Below are positions 16,377 through 24,615 of a stretch of DNA of 64,000 nucleotides, in pieces. The stretch's first letter is position 1; each line of letters begins with the position of its first letter. The position numbers and the translations under genes are program-made. The notes under the pieces are model-generated. The model was not told the origin of the DNA and did not search any database. It was given only the letters and a program-made list of their open reading frames with translations. Source of the stretch: Burkholderia sp. SRS-W-2-2016 (GTDB lineage: Bacteria; Pseudomonadota; Gammaproteobacteria; Burkholderiales; Burkholderiaceae); the NCBI RefSeq assembly GCF_001931485.1, contig NZ_MSDV01000038.1, positions 20,905 to 84,904 on the forward strand, read 5' to 3'.

Positions 16377-17252
16377 ATGACCATCCGAAATCTTGTGGGC
16401 TTCTTCGCGACAGCCGTCATTTTTATCGTCGCGATCCTGATTGGCCGCGTGCTGTGGGTCCATTACATGGATGAACCGTGGACCCGCGACGGCCGCGTGC
16501 GCGCCGAGATCGTCAACGTCGCGCCGGACGTGTCGGGCGCGATCGTCGATCTGCCGGTCAAGGACAACCAGTTGGTGAAGAAAGGCGACCTGCTGATGCA
16601 GATCGACCCGTCGCATTACCAGATCGCGGTCGAGCAGGCGCAGGCCGCCGTGGCCGCGCGCAAGTCCGAGCTGCAGATGAAGCGCGACGACGCGCAGCGG
16701 CGTGCCGACATGGATTCGCTGGTGGTGTCGAAGGAAAGCCGCGAGAACGCGTCGCATACCGCGTCCGCCGCCGACGCCGCGTACCAGCAGGCCCTCGCCG
16801 CGCTCGACGCCGCCAAGCTCAATCTCGAGCGCACCCGCGTGGTGTCGCCGGTCGACGGCTACGTGACCAACCTCAGCGTGTTCCGCGGCGACTACGCGAC
16901 CGCCGGCAACGCGAAGCTCGCGATCGTCGACAGCCACTCGTTCTGGGTCTACGGCTACTTCGAGGAAACCAAGCTGCCGCGCGTGCGGATCGGCGACAAG
17001 GCCGAGGTGAAGCTGATGAGCGGCGGCGTGTTGCAAGGCCACGTCGAAAGCATTTCGCGCGGCATCTACGACCGCGACAATCCGCAAAGCCACGAACTGC
17101 TCGCCGACGTGAACCCGACCTTCAACTGGGTCCGTCTCGCGCAACGCGTGCCGGTGCGCGTGAAGATCGACTCGGTGCCCGACGATGTGATGCTCGCCGC
17201 CGGGACGACCTGTACGGTAGTGGTGCAGCCGGGGTCGGCGCAAAAGAGCTGA
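16377..17252 (+). CDS. HlyD-family periplasmic adaptor (AaeA-like)
   Basis: A 291-residue membrane fusion protein. One N-terminal helix anchors it (LVGFFATAVIFIVAILIGRVL). The biotinyl-lipoyl half-motifs are at about residues 45-75 (VNVAPDVSGAIVDLPVKDNQ) and 150-190 (RVVSPVDGYVTNLSVFRGDY), with a helical hairpin between and a beta-barrel after residue 195 (FWVYGYFEETKLPRVRIGD). It would link the FUSC pump to the outer-membrane lipoprotein. It starts 13 bp after the DUF1656 stop, closing the four-gene operon. Confidence 0.9.
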   Translation: MTIRNLVGFFATAVIFIVAILIGRVLWVHYMDEPWTRDGRVRAEIVNVAPDVSGAIVDLPVKDNQLVKKGDLLMQIDPSHYQIAVEQAQAAVAARKSELQMKRDDAQRRADMDSLVVSKESRENASHTASAADAAYQQALAALDAAKLNLERTRVVSPVDGYVTNLSVFRGDYATAGNAKLAIVDSHSFWVYGYFEETKLPRVRIGDKAEVKLMSGGVLQGHVESISRGIYDRDNPQSHELLADVNPTFNWVRLAQRVPVRVKIDSVPDDVMLAAGTTCTVVVQPGSAQKS

Positions 17253-17258
17253 CGTGAC

Positions 17259-17289
17259 GACGGCAAACCCGCAACGCCGTTTTGCCGTC
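17259..17289. terminator. Possible bidirectional hairpin between convergent genes
   Basis: GACGGCAAA and TTTGCCGTC pair perfectly over 9 bp around a 13-nt loop, between the converging ends of the HlyD gene (17252) and the chemoreceptor gene (17307). There is no long T-tract on either side, so its strength as a terminator is uncertain. Confidence 0.4.
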
Positions 17290-17306
17290 CGGGCTCTATC
17301 CCCGCT

Positions 17307-19013
17307 CTACAGCCGGAACTTGCCGACCATCGCCTTCAGCCCGCGCGCCTGATCGTCGAGCGAGCGGGCCGCGGCGCTCGCCTGCTCGACCAGCGCCGCG
17401 TTCTGCTGGGTGCTGGCATCCATCTGCGTGACCGCGAGACTGATCGCCTCGATGCCGGTGCTCTGTTCGGACGAGGCCGCCGAAATTTCCCCGATGATGT
17501 CCGTCACGCGTTTGACCGCCCTGACCACGTCGTCCATCGTCTGACCGGCGTCGGCGGCCAGCGCCGAGCCATTGCCGACCCGCTCCACCGAGGTCTGGAT
17601 CAAGCCCTTGATCTCCTTGGCCGCCGACGCGCTGCGCTGCGCGAGATTGCGTACTTCCGCCGCCACCACCGAAAACCCGCGCCCCTGCTCGCCCGCGCGC
17701 GCCGCCTCGACCGCCGCGTTCAGCGCGAGGATGTTGGTCTGGAACGCGATGCCCTCGATCACGCCGATGATGTCGCCGATGCTGCGCGCGCTGTCATTGA
17801 TGTCGCTCATCGTCGCGACCACCCGGTGGACGACCGCGCCGCCCTGCTCGGCGATCTCCGACGCGTTGCTCGCGAGCGTGCTGGCCTGCTTCGCGTTGTC
17901 GGCGTTCTGCCGCACGGTGGAGGTCAACTGCTCCATGCTGGTTGCGGTGCGCTCGAGCGCGAACGCCTGCTGCTCGGTGCGCTGCGACAGGTCGAGGTTG
18001 CCCATCGAGATCTGCGCGGACGCGGTCGCGATCGCATCGGCGCTCGACGCGATGCCGGCCACCGTGCTCGCGAGTTCGCTCTGCATGCCGGCGAGCGCAT
18101 GAAGCAGGCTCGACTGATCGTTGCCGCCGAGCGCGATGCGGTTCGACAGATCGCCGGCCGCGATGTGGCTGGCAATGGTCTTCGCGTAAGCAGGCTCGCC
18201 GCCTAGCTGCGCGGTGAGACGCCGCACGACCCACGCGGCGATACCGAACGCGAGCACGATCAGCGCGAGCGTCATCACCGCGATCATCACGAACGACGAG
18301 CGATAGATGAAGCCGGATGCGTCGATCGTCGCCTTCGCGGCGATGCCGCGCTGCGCGACCAGTTCGTCGACGAGCTTTTCGAGTTTGCCGGTCTCGACCA
18401 GCAACGAGACATCCTGGGTGCCGACCTGCCAGTTCATCTGCGACAGGTCGAGCGGTTGCGCCTTCACGAGCGTCACGAAATCGCGCAAATGGCCGCTCCA
18501 CGCGCCGACCGCGGCGGCAAATGCCTTCTGCCCGGCGAGCGCTTTCGGGTCAGCGGAATCGACGTACTGCTGCAGCGTGCGCAGTTGCTCGCCCAGCCCG
18601 GCAAGGCCGCGCTCGATGTCGGCGCCCAGTTCGTCGCGCTCCTTCGCGGTGGTCGCGGTGAGCAGCATCTTTTGCGCGCGGCTCGCGCGCAGCATGTGGC
18701 CGCGCGCCTGCTCGGCGGCGCGGCTGGCGACGTGGCCCTGGTCGTAGATCGACTGCGCGGACGCGGCGAGCCGACCGATCTGCAACAGCGAAAACACGCC
18801 GATCAGCAGCGTGCCGAGCAGCAGCACCGCAAACGCGATGCGCAGCGTCGCCTTGACCGACAGGCCAGCGGCCCGCGCGGCGGCGGGACCGGGCTCCGCG
18901 CGAGGGACGCCGGTCACGCGGTCGCGCTCCGTTCGTGCGGCCGGATTTGTCCCGGCCGGTCCGCTCTCCAGCCGCCCCGCGCGCTGTGCGCCGCTTCGCG
19001 CCATCGTTGTCAT
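17307..19013 (-). CDS. Methyl-accepting chemotaxis protein
   Basis: A 568-residue chemoreceptor. It has a 50-residue Pro/Ala/Arg-rich N-terminal segment, a first membrane helix at about 56-76, a periplasmic four-helix-bundle ligand domain to about 240, and a second helix (FVMIAVMTLALIVLAFGIAAWVV). A HAMP-like linker follows, then a cytoplasmic signalling domain. The hairpin tip EGIAFQTNILALNAAVEAARAGEQGRG-type sequence that binds CheA/CheW is intact at around residue 420. No C-terminal CheR-binding pentapeptide is present. The ligand is unknown. A more downstream start is possible, because the N-terminal 50 residues are unusual for the family. Confidence 0.9.
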   Translation of the reverse strand: MTTMARSGAQRAGRLESGPAGTNPAARTERDRVTGVPRAEPGPAAARAAGLSVKATLRIAFAVLLLGTLLIGVFSLLQIGRLAASAQSIYDQGHVASRAAEQARGHMLRASRAQKMLLTATTAKERDELGADIERGLAGLGEQLRTLQQYVDSADPKALAGQKAFAAAVGAWSGHLRDFVTLVKAQPLDLSQMNWQVGTQDVSLLVETGKLEKLVDELVAQRGIAAKATIDASGFIYRSSFVMIAVMTLALIVLAFGIAAWVVRRLTAQLGGEPAYAKTIASHIAAGDLSNRIALGGNDQSSLLHALAGMQSELASTVAGIASSADAIATASAQISMGNLDLSQRTEQQAFALERTATSMEQLTSTVRQNADNAKQASTLASNASEIAEQGGAVVHRVVATMSDINDSARSIGDIIGVIEGIAFQTNILALNAAVEAARAGEQGRGFSVVAAEVRNLAQRSASAAKEIKGLIQTSVERVGNGSALAADAGQTMDDVVRAVKRVTDIIGEISAASSEQSTGIEAISLAVTQMDASTQQNAALVEQASAAARSLDDQARGLKAMVGKFRL

Positions 19014-19429
19014 GTTCCCCGTTCCCCATCTATCGACGCGCCGGAAAGGTCGGTTCCGGCACGACTCGTTATCTCTCCGGGTCTACGGCAACGAACTGCG
19101 CAACCTTGAACCCGCGCCCGCGTGCGCTTTATACCGCGACCAAAAATCGCGACAAAATAGTCCGTCGCCGTGGTAGCGCGAAGAGATCCCTGCTCCATTC
19201 GTCAGCCAGGGGCGCGTCGCCAATGTCCGATTCACGACAAAACTTGTCCTTACAATTCACAGGCGCCACATTAAACTTCGATAACTGCTTAAAAACGCCG
19301 GTTACCGCGACGAAATGCCGCTCTGCGTCACGTAACGCGCTTACGAGGTGCGCTACCCGACCGGCTCATCGCCGATGTCCCATTCCGATGTCCCATTCCA
19401 CCGTTTGCCTGACTTCTTTTTTCTAGCGT
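19014..19429. other. Divergent intergenic region, 416 bp
   Basis: It separates the chemoreceptor gene from the MFS gene. No coding frame is convincing. There is a perfect 13-bp tandem duplication at 19374-19386 and 19387-19399 (GATGTCCCATTCC), about 30 bases before the MFS start. The region is more AT-rich than its surroundings around 19220-19300. A sigma-28-type promoter for the chemoreceptor gene was looked for and not found. Confidence 0.5.
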
Positions 19430-20695
19430 ATGGAAACGAGCCTCGATAAAAGCGCCCTTGCCGGCGCCGCCGCCACGGGCGCGGCAACGCCGTCCACTTC
19501 CGCCGCCGCGCCGGCGGCCAAGGTTCAGCGCACGGTGTACTCCGTGCTCGGCGCGATCAGTTTTTCGCACCTGCTGAACGACATGATCCAGTCGCTGATT
19601 CTCGCGATCTACCCGATGTTCAAGGACAACTTTTCGCTGTCGTTCGGGCAGATCGGGCTGATCACGCTGACCTACCAGATCACCGCATCGCTGCTGCAGC
19701 CGCTGATCGGCAGCTATACCGACAAGCATCCGAAGCCGTACTCGCTGCCGGTCGGCATGGGCTTCACGCTCGCCGGGCTGCTGCTGATGTCGGTGGCGCC
19801 GAGCTTCGGCGTGCTGCTGATCGCGGCGGCGCTGGTTGGCTGCGGCTCGTCGGTGTTCCATCCGGAGTCGTCGCGGGTCGCGCGGATGGCCTCGGGCGGC
19901 CGTCACGGGCTCGCGCAGTCGCTGTTCCAGGTCGGCGGCAACGCGGGTTCGTCGCTCGGGCCGCTGCTCGCCGCGTTGATCGTGATTCCGCATGGCCAGC
20001 GCAGCATCGCGTGGTTTTCGGCGGCGGCGCTGGTGGCGATCGTCGTGCTGACGCAGATCGGCCGCTGGTACAAGCGTCATCCGTCGGTGAAGAAGGCGCG
20101 CGGCCAGGGGATGCAGGCGGTGCTGCCGCGCCGTCAGGTGATTCTCGCGATGAGCGTGCTGGTGTTGCTGGTGTTTTCGAAGTACTTCTATCTCGCGAGC
20201 ATCAATAGCTATTTCACGTTCTATCTGATCGACAAGTTCCATCTGTCGGTGCAGGCCGCGCAGGTGCATCTGTTCGTGTTTCTGGCCGCGGTTGCGGCGG
20301 GGACGGTGATCGGCGGTCCGATCGGCGACAAGATCGGTCGCAAGTATGTGATCTGGGTGTCGATTCTTGGCGTCGCGCCGTTCACGTTGCTGTTGCCGTA
20401 CGCGAATCTGTTCTGGACTGGCGTGCTGACCGTGGTGATCGGGGTGGTGCTCGCTTCCGCGTTTTCGGCGATTCTCGTTTATGCGCAGGAGTTGATTCCT
20501 GGCAAGGTCGGGATGGTGGCGGGGCTTTTCTTTGGGTTTGCTTTTGGGTTGGGCGGCGTGGGCGCCGCTGTGCTTGGACAGCTTGCCGATGCCACTAGCA
20601 TTGCGTTTGTTTATAAGGTTTGTTCGTTCCTGCCTTTGATTGGGGTTTTGACTGTGCTTTTGCCGGATGTCGAGGGGAAGCTGGTTAAGCGTTGA
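19430..20695 (+). CDS. fsr: MFS transporter, fosmidomycin-resistance (Fsr) family
   Basis: A 421-residue, 12-helix MFS protein after a 30-residue Ala/Thr/Ser-rich cytosolic lead. The segments SFSHLLNDMIQSLILAIYP, SYTDKHPKPYSLP, SSVFHPESSRVARMASGG and GNAGSSLGPLL are hallmarks of the Fsr family, which exports fosmidomycin and possibly other small phosphonates or drugs. Codon use changes along the gene: the last 80 or so codons are markedly T- and G-rich at third positions (TTT, CTT, GTT), unlike the first two thirds. The gene runs directly into the inverted-repeat element starting at 20697, whose edge supplies its terminator. Confidence 0.9.
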   Translation: METSLDKSALAGAAATGAATPSTSAAAPAAKVQRTVYSVLGAISFSHLLNDMIQSLILAIYPMFKDNFSLSFGQIGLITLTYQITASLLQPLIGSYTDKHPKPYSLPVGMGFTLAGLLLMSVAPSFGVLLIAAALVGCGSSVFHPESSRVARMASGGRHGLAQSLFQVGGNAGSSLGPLLAALIVIPHGQRSIAWFSAAALVAIVVLTQIGRWYKRHPSVKKARGQGMQAVLPRRQVILAMSVLVLLVFSKYFYLASINSYFTFYLIDKFHLSVQAAQVHLFVFLAAVAAGTVIGGPIGDKIGRKYVIWVSILGVAPFTLLLPYANLFWTGVLTVVIGVVLASAFSAILVYAQELIPGKVGMVAGLFFGFAFGLGGVGAAVLGQLADATSIAFVYKVCSFLPLIGVLTVLLPDVEGKLVKR

Positions 20696-20696
20696 T

Positions 20697-21557
20697 TTGG
20701 GCCCCTTGGGCGGGGCGGCGCTTTTTTGTGGTTGTTCTTGGTGCGTTGGCCCCTTCCCTGAATTTTTGTCGGTCTGGGAGCGCTGCCCCCCTTCGCGGGG
20801 GTGGCGCTTTTTTGTTTTTGTATTTCTTTGCGGTTTTTGTTTGAGGTTGAGTTTTTGTCTGTGTTCTTGGGGGTGTTGGCCTTTCCTTGATTTCTTGTCG
20901 GTCTATTGGCGTTGCCCCTGTGCGGGGCGGCACCTACTTTCTTTGCTGCTGCAAAGAAAGATAGGCAAAGAAAGCAGCTTCACACCGCTAATTCTTAAGC
21001 GGGAACCGTAGCCCACCACCGGTAGTGGTGCATCTGGAATCCGTGCTCCCGCACATTCCGCGTTCGTGACAAGGCAGTCATTCTTCCGGCGGCGCTGCGC
21101 GCGCCGAAGCCCCGCTCAAAAACCGTCGGCGTTTTGGAGCCTCGCCGGGCGAGCCGAAACTCCCCTGAGCGAGGCCTGTTCATCCGCCGCTAGTTGCGCC
21201 CGCCGCCCCGAGGCGCAGCCGAGGGGCCCCGCCGCGCGGGCCACCCACGGGTTTCCCTCGCAGACCCGGCCGCGACGCACGCAGTGCGGAGTGGGAGCTG
21301 ATGACGGCTTTGTCGCTGGGGCGGAGTGTGCGGGGGCACGGATTCCAGATGCACCACTGCCTCTTCCAAGCCGGGGGACCCACTTAAGAGCTTGCGGTGT
21401 GAAGCTGCTTTCTTTGCCTACCTTTCTTTGCAGCAGCAAAGAAAGTAGGTGCCGCCCCGCACAGGGGCAACGCCAATAGACCGACAACACAACAAGGAAA
21501 GGCCAACACCCTAAAGAACACAGACAAAAAAAGCCCCGCCCTGCACAAAGGGCCCCA
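20697..21557. repeat. Long inverted-repeat element, copy 1
   Basis: About 860 bp with no transposase. The left arm ends at about 21081, and the right arm is 21301-21557, its near-exact reverse complement. The central core is about 220 bp. Inside each arm is a hairpin CTTTCTTTGC-TGCT-GCAAAGAAAG (20937-20960 on the left) preceded by GCCCC-TGTGC-GGGGC. Each outer end carries a GC-rich hairpin followed by a T-tract that reads into the element. The left arm has an extra degenerate unit at about 20730-20860. The core and arms match copy 2 at 27027-27752 almost base for base. A 62-codon minus-strand frame (20995-21183) is open in both copies. It looks like a multicopy non-autonomous element or bidirectional insulator. 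Confidence 0.85.
20779..20820 (+). terminator. Rho-independent terminator downstream of fsr
   Basis: A 12-bp stem (AGCGCTGCCCCC with GGGGGTGGCGCT, two G-U pairs in RNA) closes a 6-nt loop and is followed by TTTTTTG and a second T5. It lies in the extra left unit of inverted-repeat copy 1, about 85 bases after the fsr stop. Confidence 0.8.
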
Positions 21558-21775
21558 AACAAACCTCTCCGTGATAACAAATTTCCAGCGCACAATCACA
21601 AAACAAACCATCACCGCGACCGCGCCCATCCTCATGGACAACCCCCGTTGCCCGCGCCCGCGCGCATGCCTATCCTAATGCGCACACCCGCGCCGCCCAG
21701 GCGCAAAATTTGCACGAAAGTCCTACCGAAAGAAAACCCACCCCATCCCTTCACGCCGCCAAAGGATCGCCGCCG

Positions 21776-23680
21776 ATGACCCGCTACCGCGAATTCCACC
21801 GCCGTTCGATCGACCACCCCGAAGACTTCTGGCGCGAAGAAGCGCAGCGGATCCACTGGCACACGCCGTTCGGCACCGTGCTCGACCGCTCGAAGCCGCC
21901 GTTCGCGCGCTGGTTCGTCGGCGGCCGCACCAACCTGTGCCACAACGCGGTCGACCGCCATCTCGCCGAGCGCGCGCAGCAGAACGCGCTCGTCTACGTG
22001 TCGACCGAAACCGGCATCGAGCGCCGCTACACGTACGCGGAGCTGTACGCGGAAATCAACCGGATGGCCGCGGTGATGCGCTCGCTCGGCGTCAAGCGCG
22101 GCGACGTCGTGCTGATCTATCTGCCGATGATCCCCGAGGCCCTCTTCGCGATGCTCGCGTGCGCGCGGCTCGGCGCGATTCACTCGGTCGTGTTCGGCGG
22201 CTTCGCGGCGCCGAATCTCGCGGCCCGCATCGACGACGCGAAGCCGGTGCTGATCGTCACCGCCGACGCCGGCGCGCGAGCCGGCAAGGTGATCGACTAC
22301 ACGCCGCTCGTCGACGAAGCGATGGCGCGCACCACGCACCAGACTCCGCACGTGCTGCTGATCGATCGACAACTCGCGCCCGAGCGTCTGAACGCGCCCT
22401 ACCTCGTCGCCTACGAGCCGCTGCGCGAACAATTCTTCAACGTGCACGTGCCGTGCGAATGGCTCGAATCGAACGAGCCGTCGTACGTGCTGTACACGTC
22501 CGGCACGACCGGCAAGCCAAAGGGCGTGCAGCGCGACGTCGGCGGCTATGCGGTCGCGCTGGCGGCATCGATGGAATACATCTTTCAGGGCAAGCCGGGC
22601 GACACGATGTTCACCGCGTCCGACGTCGGCTGGGTCGTCGGCCATAGCTACATCGTCTACGCGCCGCTGATCGCGGGGCTCACCACCGTAATGTACGAAG
22701 GCACGCCGATCCGCCCGGACGGCGGCATCTGGTGGCGGCTCGTCGAGCAGCACAAGATCAACATCATGTTCACCGCGCCGACCGCGCTGCGCGTGCTGAA
22801 AAAGCAGGACCCGGCGCTGCTCGCGGCCGCCGATCTGTCGAGCCTGCGCACACTGTTCCTCGCCGGCGAGCCGCTCGACGAACCGACCGCCGCGTGGATC
22901 GCCGGCGCGCTGAACAAACCGGTGATCGATAACTACTGGCAGACCGAAACCGGCTGGCCGATGCTGGCGATCCCGCGCGGCATCGAAGATCTGCCGAACA
23001 AGCTCGGCTCGCCGGGCGTGCCGTCGGTCGGCTACAAGCTGACGATCCGTAACGAGCTGACCGGCGAGCCGTGCAAGACCGGCGAAAAAGGCGTGCTGAC
23101 GCTCGACTATCCGTTGCCGCCGGGCTGCATGTCGACGGTCTGGGGCGACGACAAGCGCTTCGTCAGCACCTACTGGTCGAGCGTGCCGAACCAGCAGGTC
23201 TACTCGACGTTCGACTGGGGCGTGCAGGACAAGGACGGCTACGTGACGATCCTCGGGCGCACCGACGACGTGATCAACGTCGCCGGCCATCGCCTGGGCA
23301 CGCGCGAAATCGAGGAAGCGCTGTCGAGCCACGCGGCCGTCGCGGAAGTCGCGGTGGTCGGCGTCAACGATCCGGTCAAGGGCCAGGCGGCGATGGCCTT
23401 CGTGGTGCTGCGCGGCGCGCAACCCGGTGCCGATCCGAGCGAGCGCGCGCGGCTCGAAGCCGAACTGGTGATGACGGTCGATCGCCAGCTCGGCGCGATT
23501 GCGCGGCCGGCGCGGGTGGTGGTGGTGTCGATGCTGCCGAAGACGCGCTCCGGCAAGCTGCTGCGCCGCGCGATCGCGGCGCTTGCGGAAGGCCGCGATC
23601 CGGGCGATCTGCCGACCATCGAAGACCCGTCCGCGCTACAACAGGTGCGCGACGCACTCGGCGACGGCGGGAAGAGCTAA
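21776..23680 (+). CDS. prpE: Propionyl-CoA synthetase (propionate-CoA ligase)
   Basis: A 634-residue AMP-forming acyl-CoA synthetase. The N-terminal ACAS-type domain starts YREFHRRSIDHPEDFWREEA. The P-loop-like motif YTSGTTGKPKG is at about residues 239-249, the adenylate motif NYWQTETGWP follows near 385, and the acceptor Lys is in RSGKLLRR near 594. Length and the phrase VQRDVGGYAVAL are typical of PrpE rather than acetyl-CoA synthetase. It activates propionate for the 2-methylcitrate cycle, although no prpBCD genes are in the window. An AAAGGA ribosome site lies ten bases before the ATG. Upstream is the right end of inverted-repeat copy 1. Confidence 0.9.
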   Translation: MTRYREFHRRSIDHPEDFWREEAQRIHWHTPFGTVLDRSKPPFARWFVGGRTNLCHNAVDRHLAERAQQNALVYVSTETGIERRYTYAELYAEINRMAAVMRSLGVKRGDVVLIYLPMIPEALFAMLACARLGAIHSVVFGGFAAPNLAARIDDAKPVLIVTADAGARAGKVIDYTPLVDEAMARTTHQTPHVLLIDRQLAPERLNAPYLVAYEPLREQFFNVHVPCEWLESNEPSYVLYTSGTTGKPKGVQRDVGGYAVALAASMEYIFQGKPGDTMFTASDVGWVVGHSYIVYAPLIAGLTTVMYEGTPIRPDGGIWWRLVEQHKINIMFTAPTALRVLKKQDPALLAAADLSSLRTLFLAGEPLDEPTAAWIAGALNKPVIDNYWQTETGWPMLAIPRGIEDLPNKLGSPGVPSVGYKLTIRNELTGEPCKTGEKGVLTLDYPLPPGCMSTVWGDDKRFVSTYWSSVPNQQVYSTFDWGVQDKDGYVTILGRTDDVINVAGHRLGTREIEEALSSHAAVAEVAVVGVNDPVKGQAAMAFVVLRGAQPGADPSERARLEAELVMTVDRQLGAIARPARVVVVSMLPKTRSGKLLRRAIAALAEGRDPGDLPTIEDPSALQQVRDALGDGGKS

Positions 23681-23820
23681 CGGGAGAAACGGGCGGGAAG
23701 GCGGCGCGGGTTCAGCGAAAGCCTCGCGAAGGCCCTGCGAAAAACCGCGCCGAAACGCGGCAATCCAGCGAAAATCACGGCGCGGAATCGGCGAAAACCC
23801 ACCGAAAACCCGCCAAAAAC

Positions 23821-24615
23821 TCAGCCCGCGCCACCCGGCGCGGCGAGAAAACGCGCAAGAATCGCGTTCGAATAGGTGCCGGCGATCTCGGTCAGGAACG
23901 ACATGAACGACGCGGGCGCGTGATCGTCGGCGGTATCGGAGATCGTGCGCACGACCGCGCACGGCACGCCGTACTCGTAGCAGACCTGCGCGAGTGCCGC
24001 GCCTTCCATCTCGACCGCGAGCGCATCGGGCAGCGCGAAGCGCAACGCGCCGAGCGCCGCCGCGCTCGCGACGAACTGATCGCCGCTAACGATCAGCCCG
24101 CGATGCACGCGCGGCTCGTGGGTGCCGAAACGCGCCGCGCAGGCCGCGCCCTCTTCCGCGACGAAACGCTCGCACGCGGCGGCCAGCCGGTCGGCGAGCG
24201 CCGCATCGACGCCGAAGCGCGACACGCCGAGCAGCGGCACCTCGAAGCGCGGAAACAGCGGCGACGCATCGATATCGTGTTGCAACAGCGTGCTCGCGAC
24301 GACGATATCGCCGACCCGCACCTCGCTGCCCACGCCACCGGCGACGCCGGTAAACACGATCGCCTCGACATCGAACGCATGGATCAGCGCGCTCGCGGTC
24401 GCGGCCGCCGCGACCTTGCCGACGCGCGCGAGCGTGACCACGCACGGCGTGCCGTGCACGGTGCCGACGTGATAATCGCGCCGGCCATGCGTGACGGTGC
24501 GCACGCCGGATTCGGCGCGCATCGCTTCGATCAGATCGCCGAGTTCCTGCGGCAACGCGGCCAGAATGCCGAGCGGCCGGCCGGTCGCGGCGGCCTCGCT
24601 GATCAGCGTGCTCAT
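23821..24615 (-). CDS. mtnN: 5'-methylthioadenosine/S-adenosylhomocysteine nucleosidase family protein
   Basis: A 264-residue nucleoside phosphorylase-fold protein. Expected catalytic and binding residues are present: the N-terminal Glu in ALPQELGDL, FTGVAGG near 100, the VEMEGAA motif with the ribose-binding Glu, and the acid Asp in RTISDTAD. It cleaves adenine from MTA or SAH, recycling by-products of methylation and autoinducer or polyamine synthesis. It is about 30 residues longer than the E. coli enzyme, with an insert around 125-160, so futalosine hydrolase or another purine nucleosidase is possible. Its ATG overlaps the uvrD stop (ATGA), indicating one mRNA. Confidence 0.75.
   Translation of the reverse strand: MSTLISEAAATGRPLGILAALPQELGDLIEAMRAESGVRTVTHGRRDYHVGTVHGTPCVVTLARVGKVAAAATASALIHAFDVEAIVFTGVAGGVGSEVRVGDIVVASTLLQHDIDASPLFPRFEVPLLGVSRFGVDAALADRLAAACERFVAEEGAACAARFGTHEPRVHRGLIVSGDQFVASAAALGALRFALPDALAVEMEGAALAQVCYEYGVPCAVVRTISDTADDHAPASFMSFLTEIAGTYSNAILARFLAAPGGAG

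Noticed and set aside
20860..21557. Repeat arms as genes for small hydrophobic proteins (frames with CWPFL and HLLSLLLQRK)
   Set aside because: These frames occur on both arms because the arms are inverted copies; they lack ribosome sites and run through hairpins.
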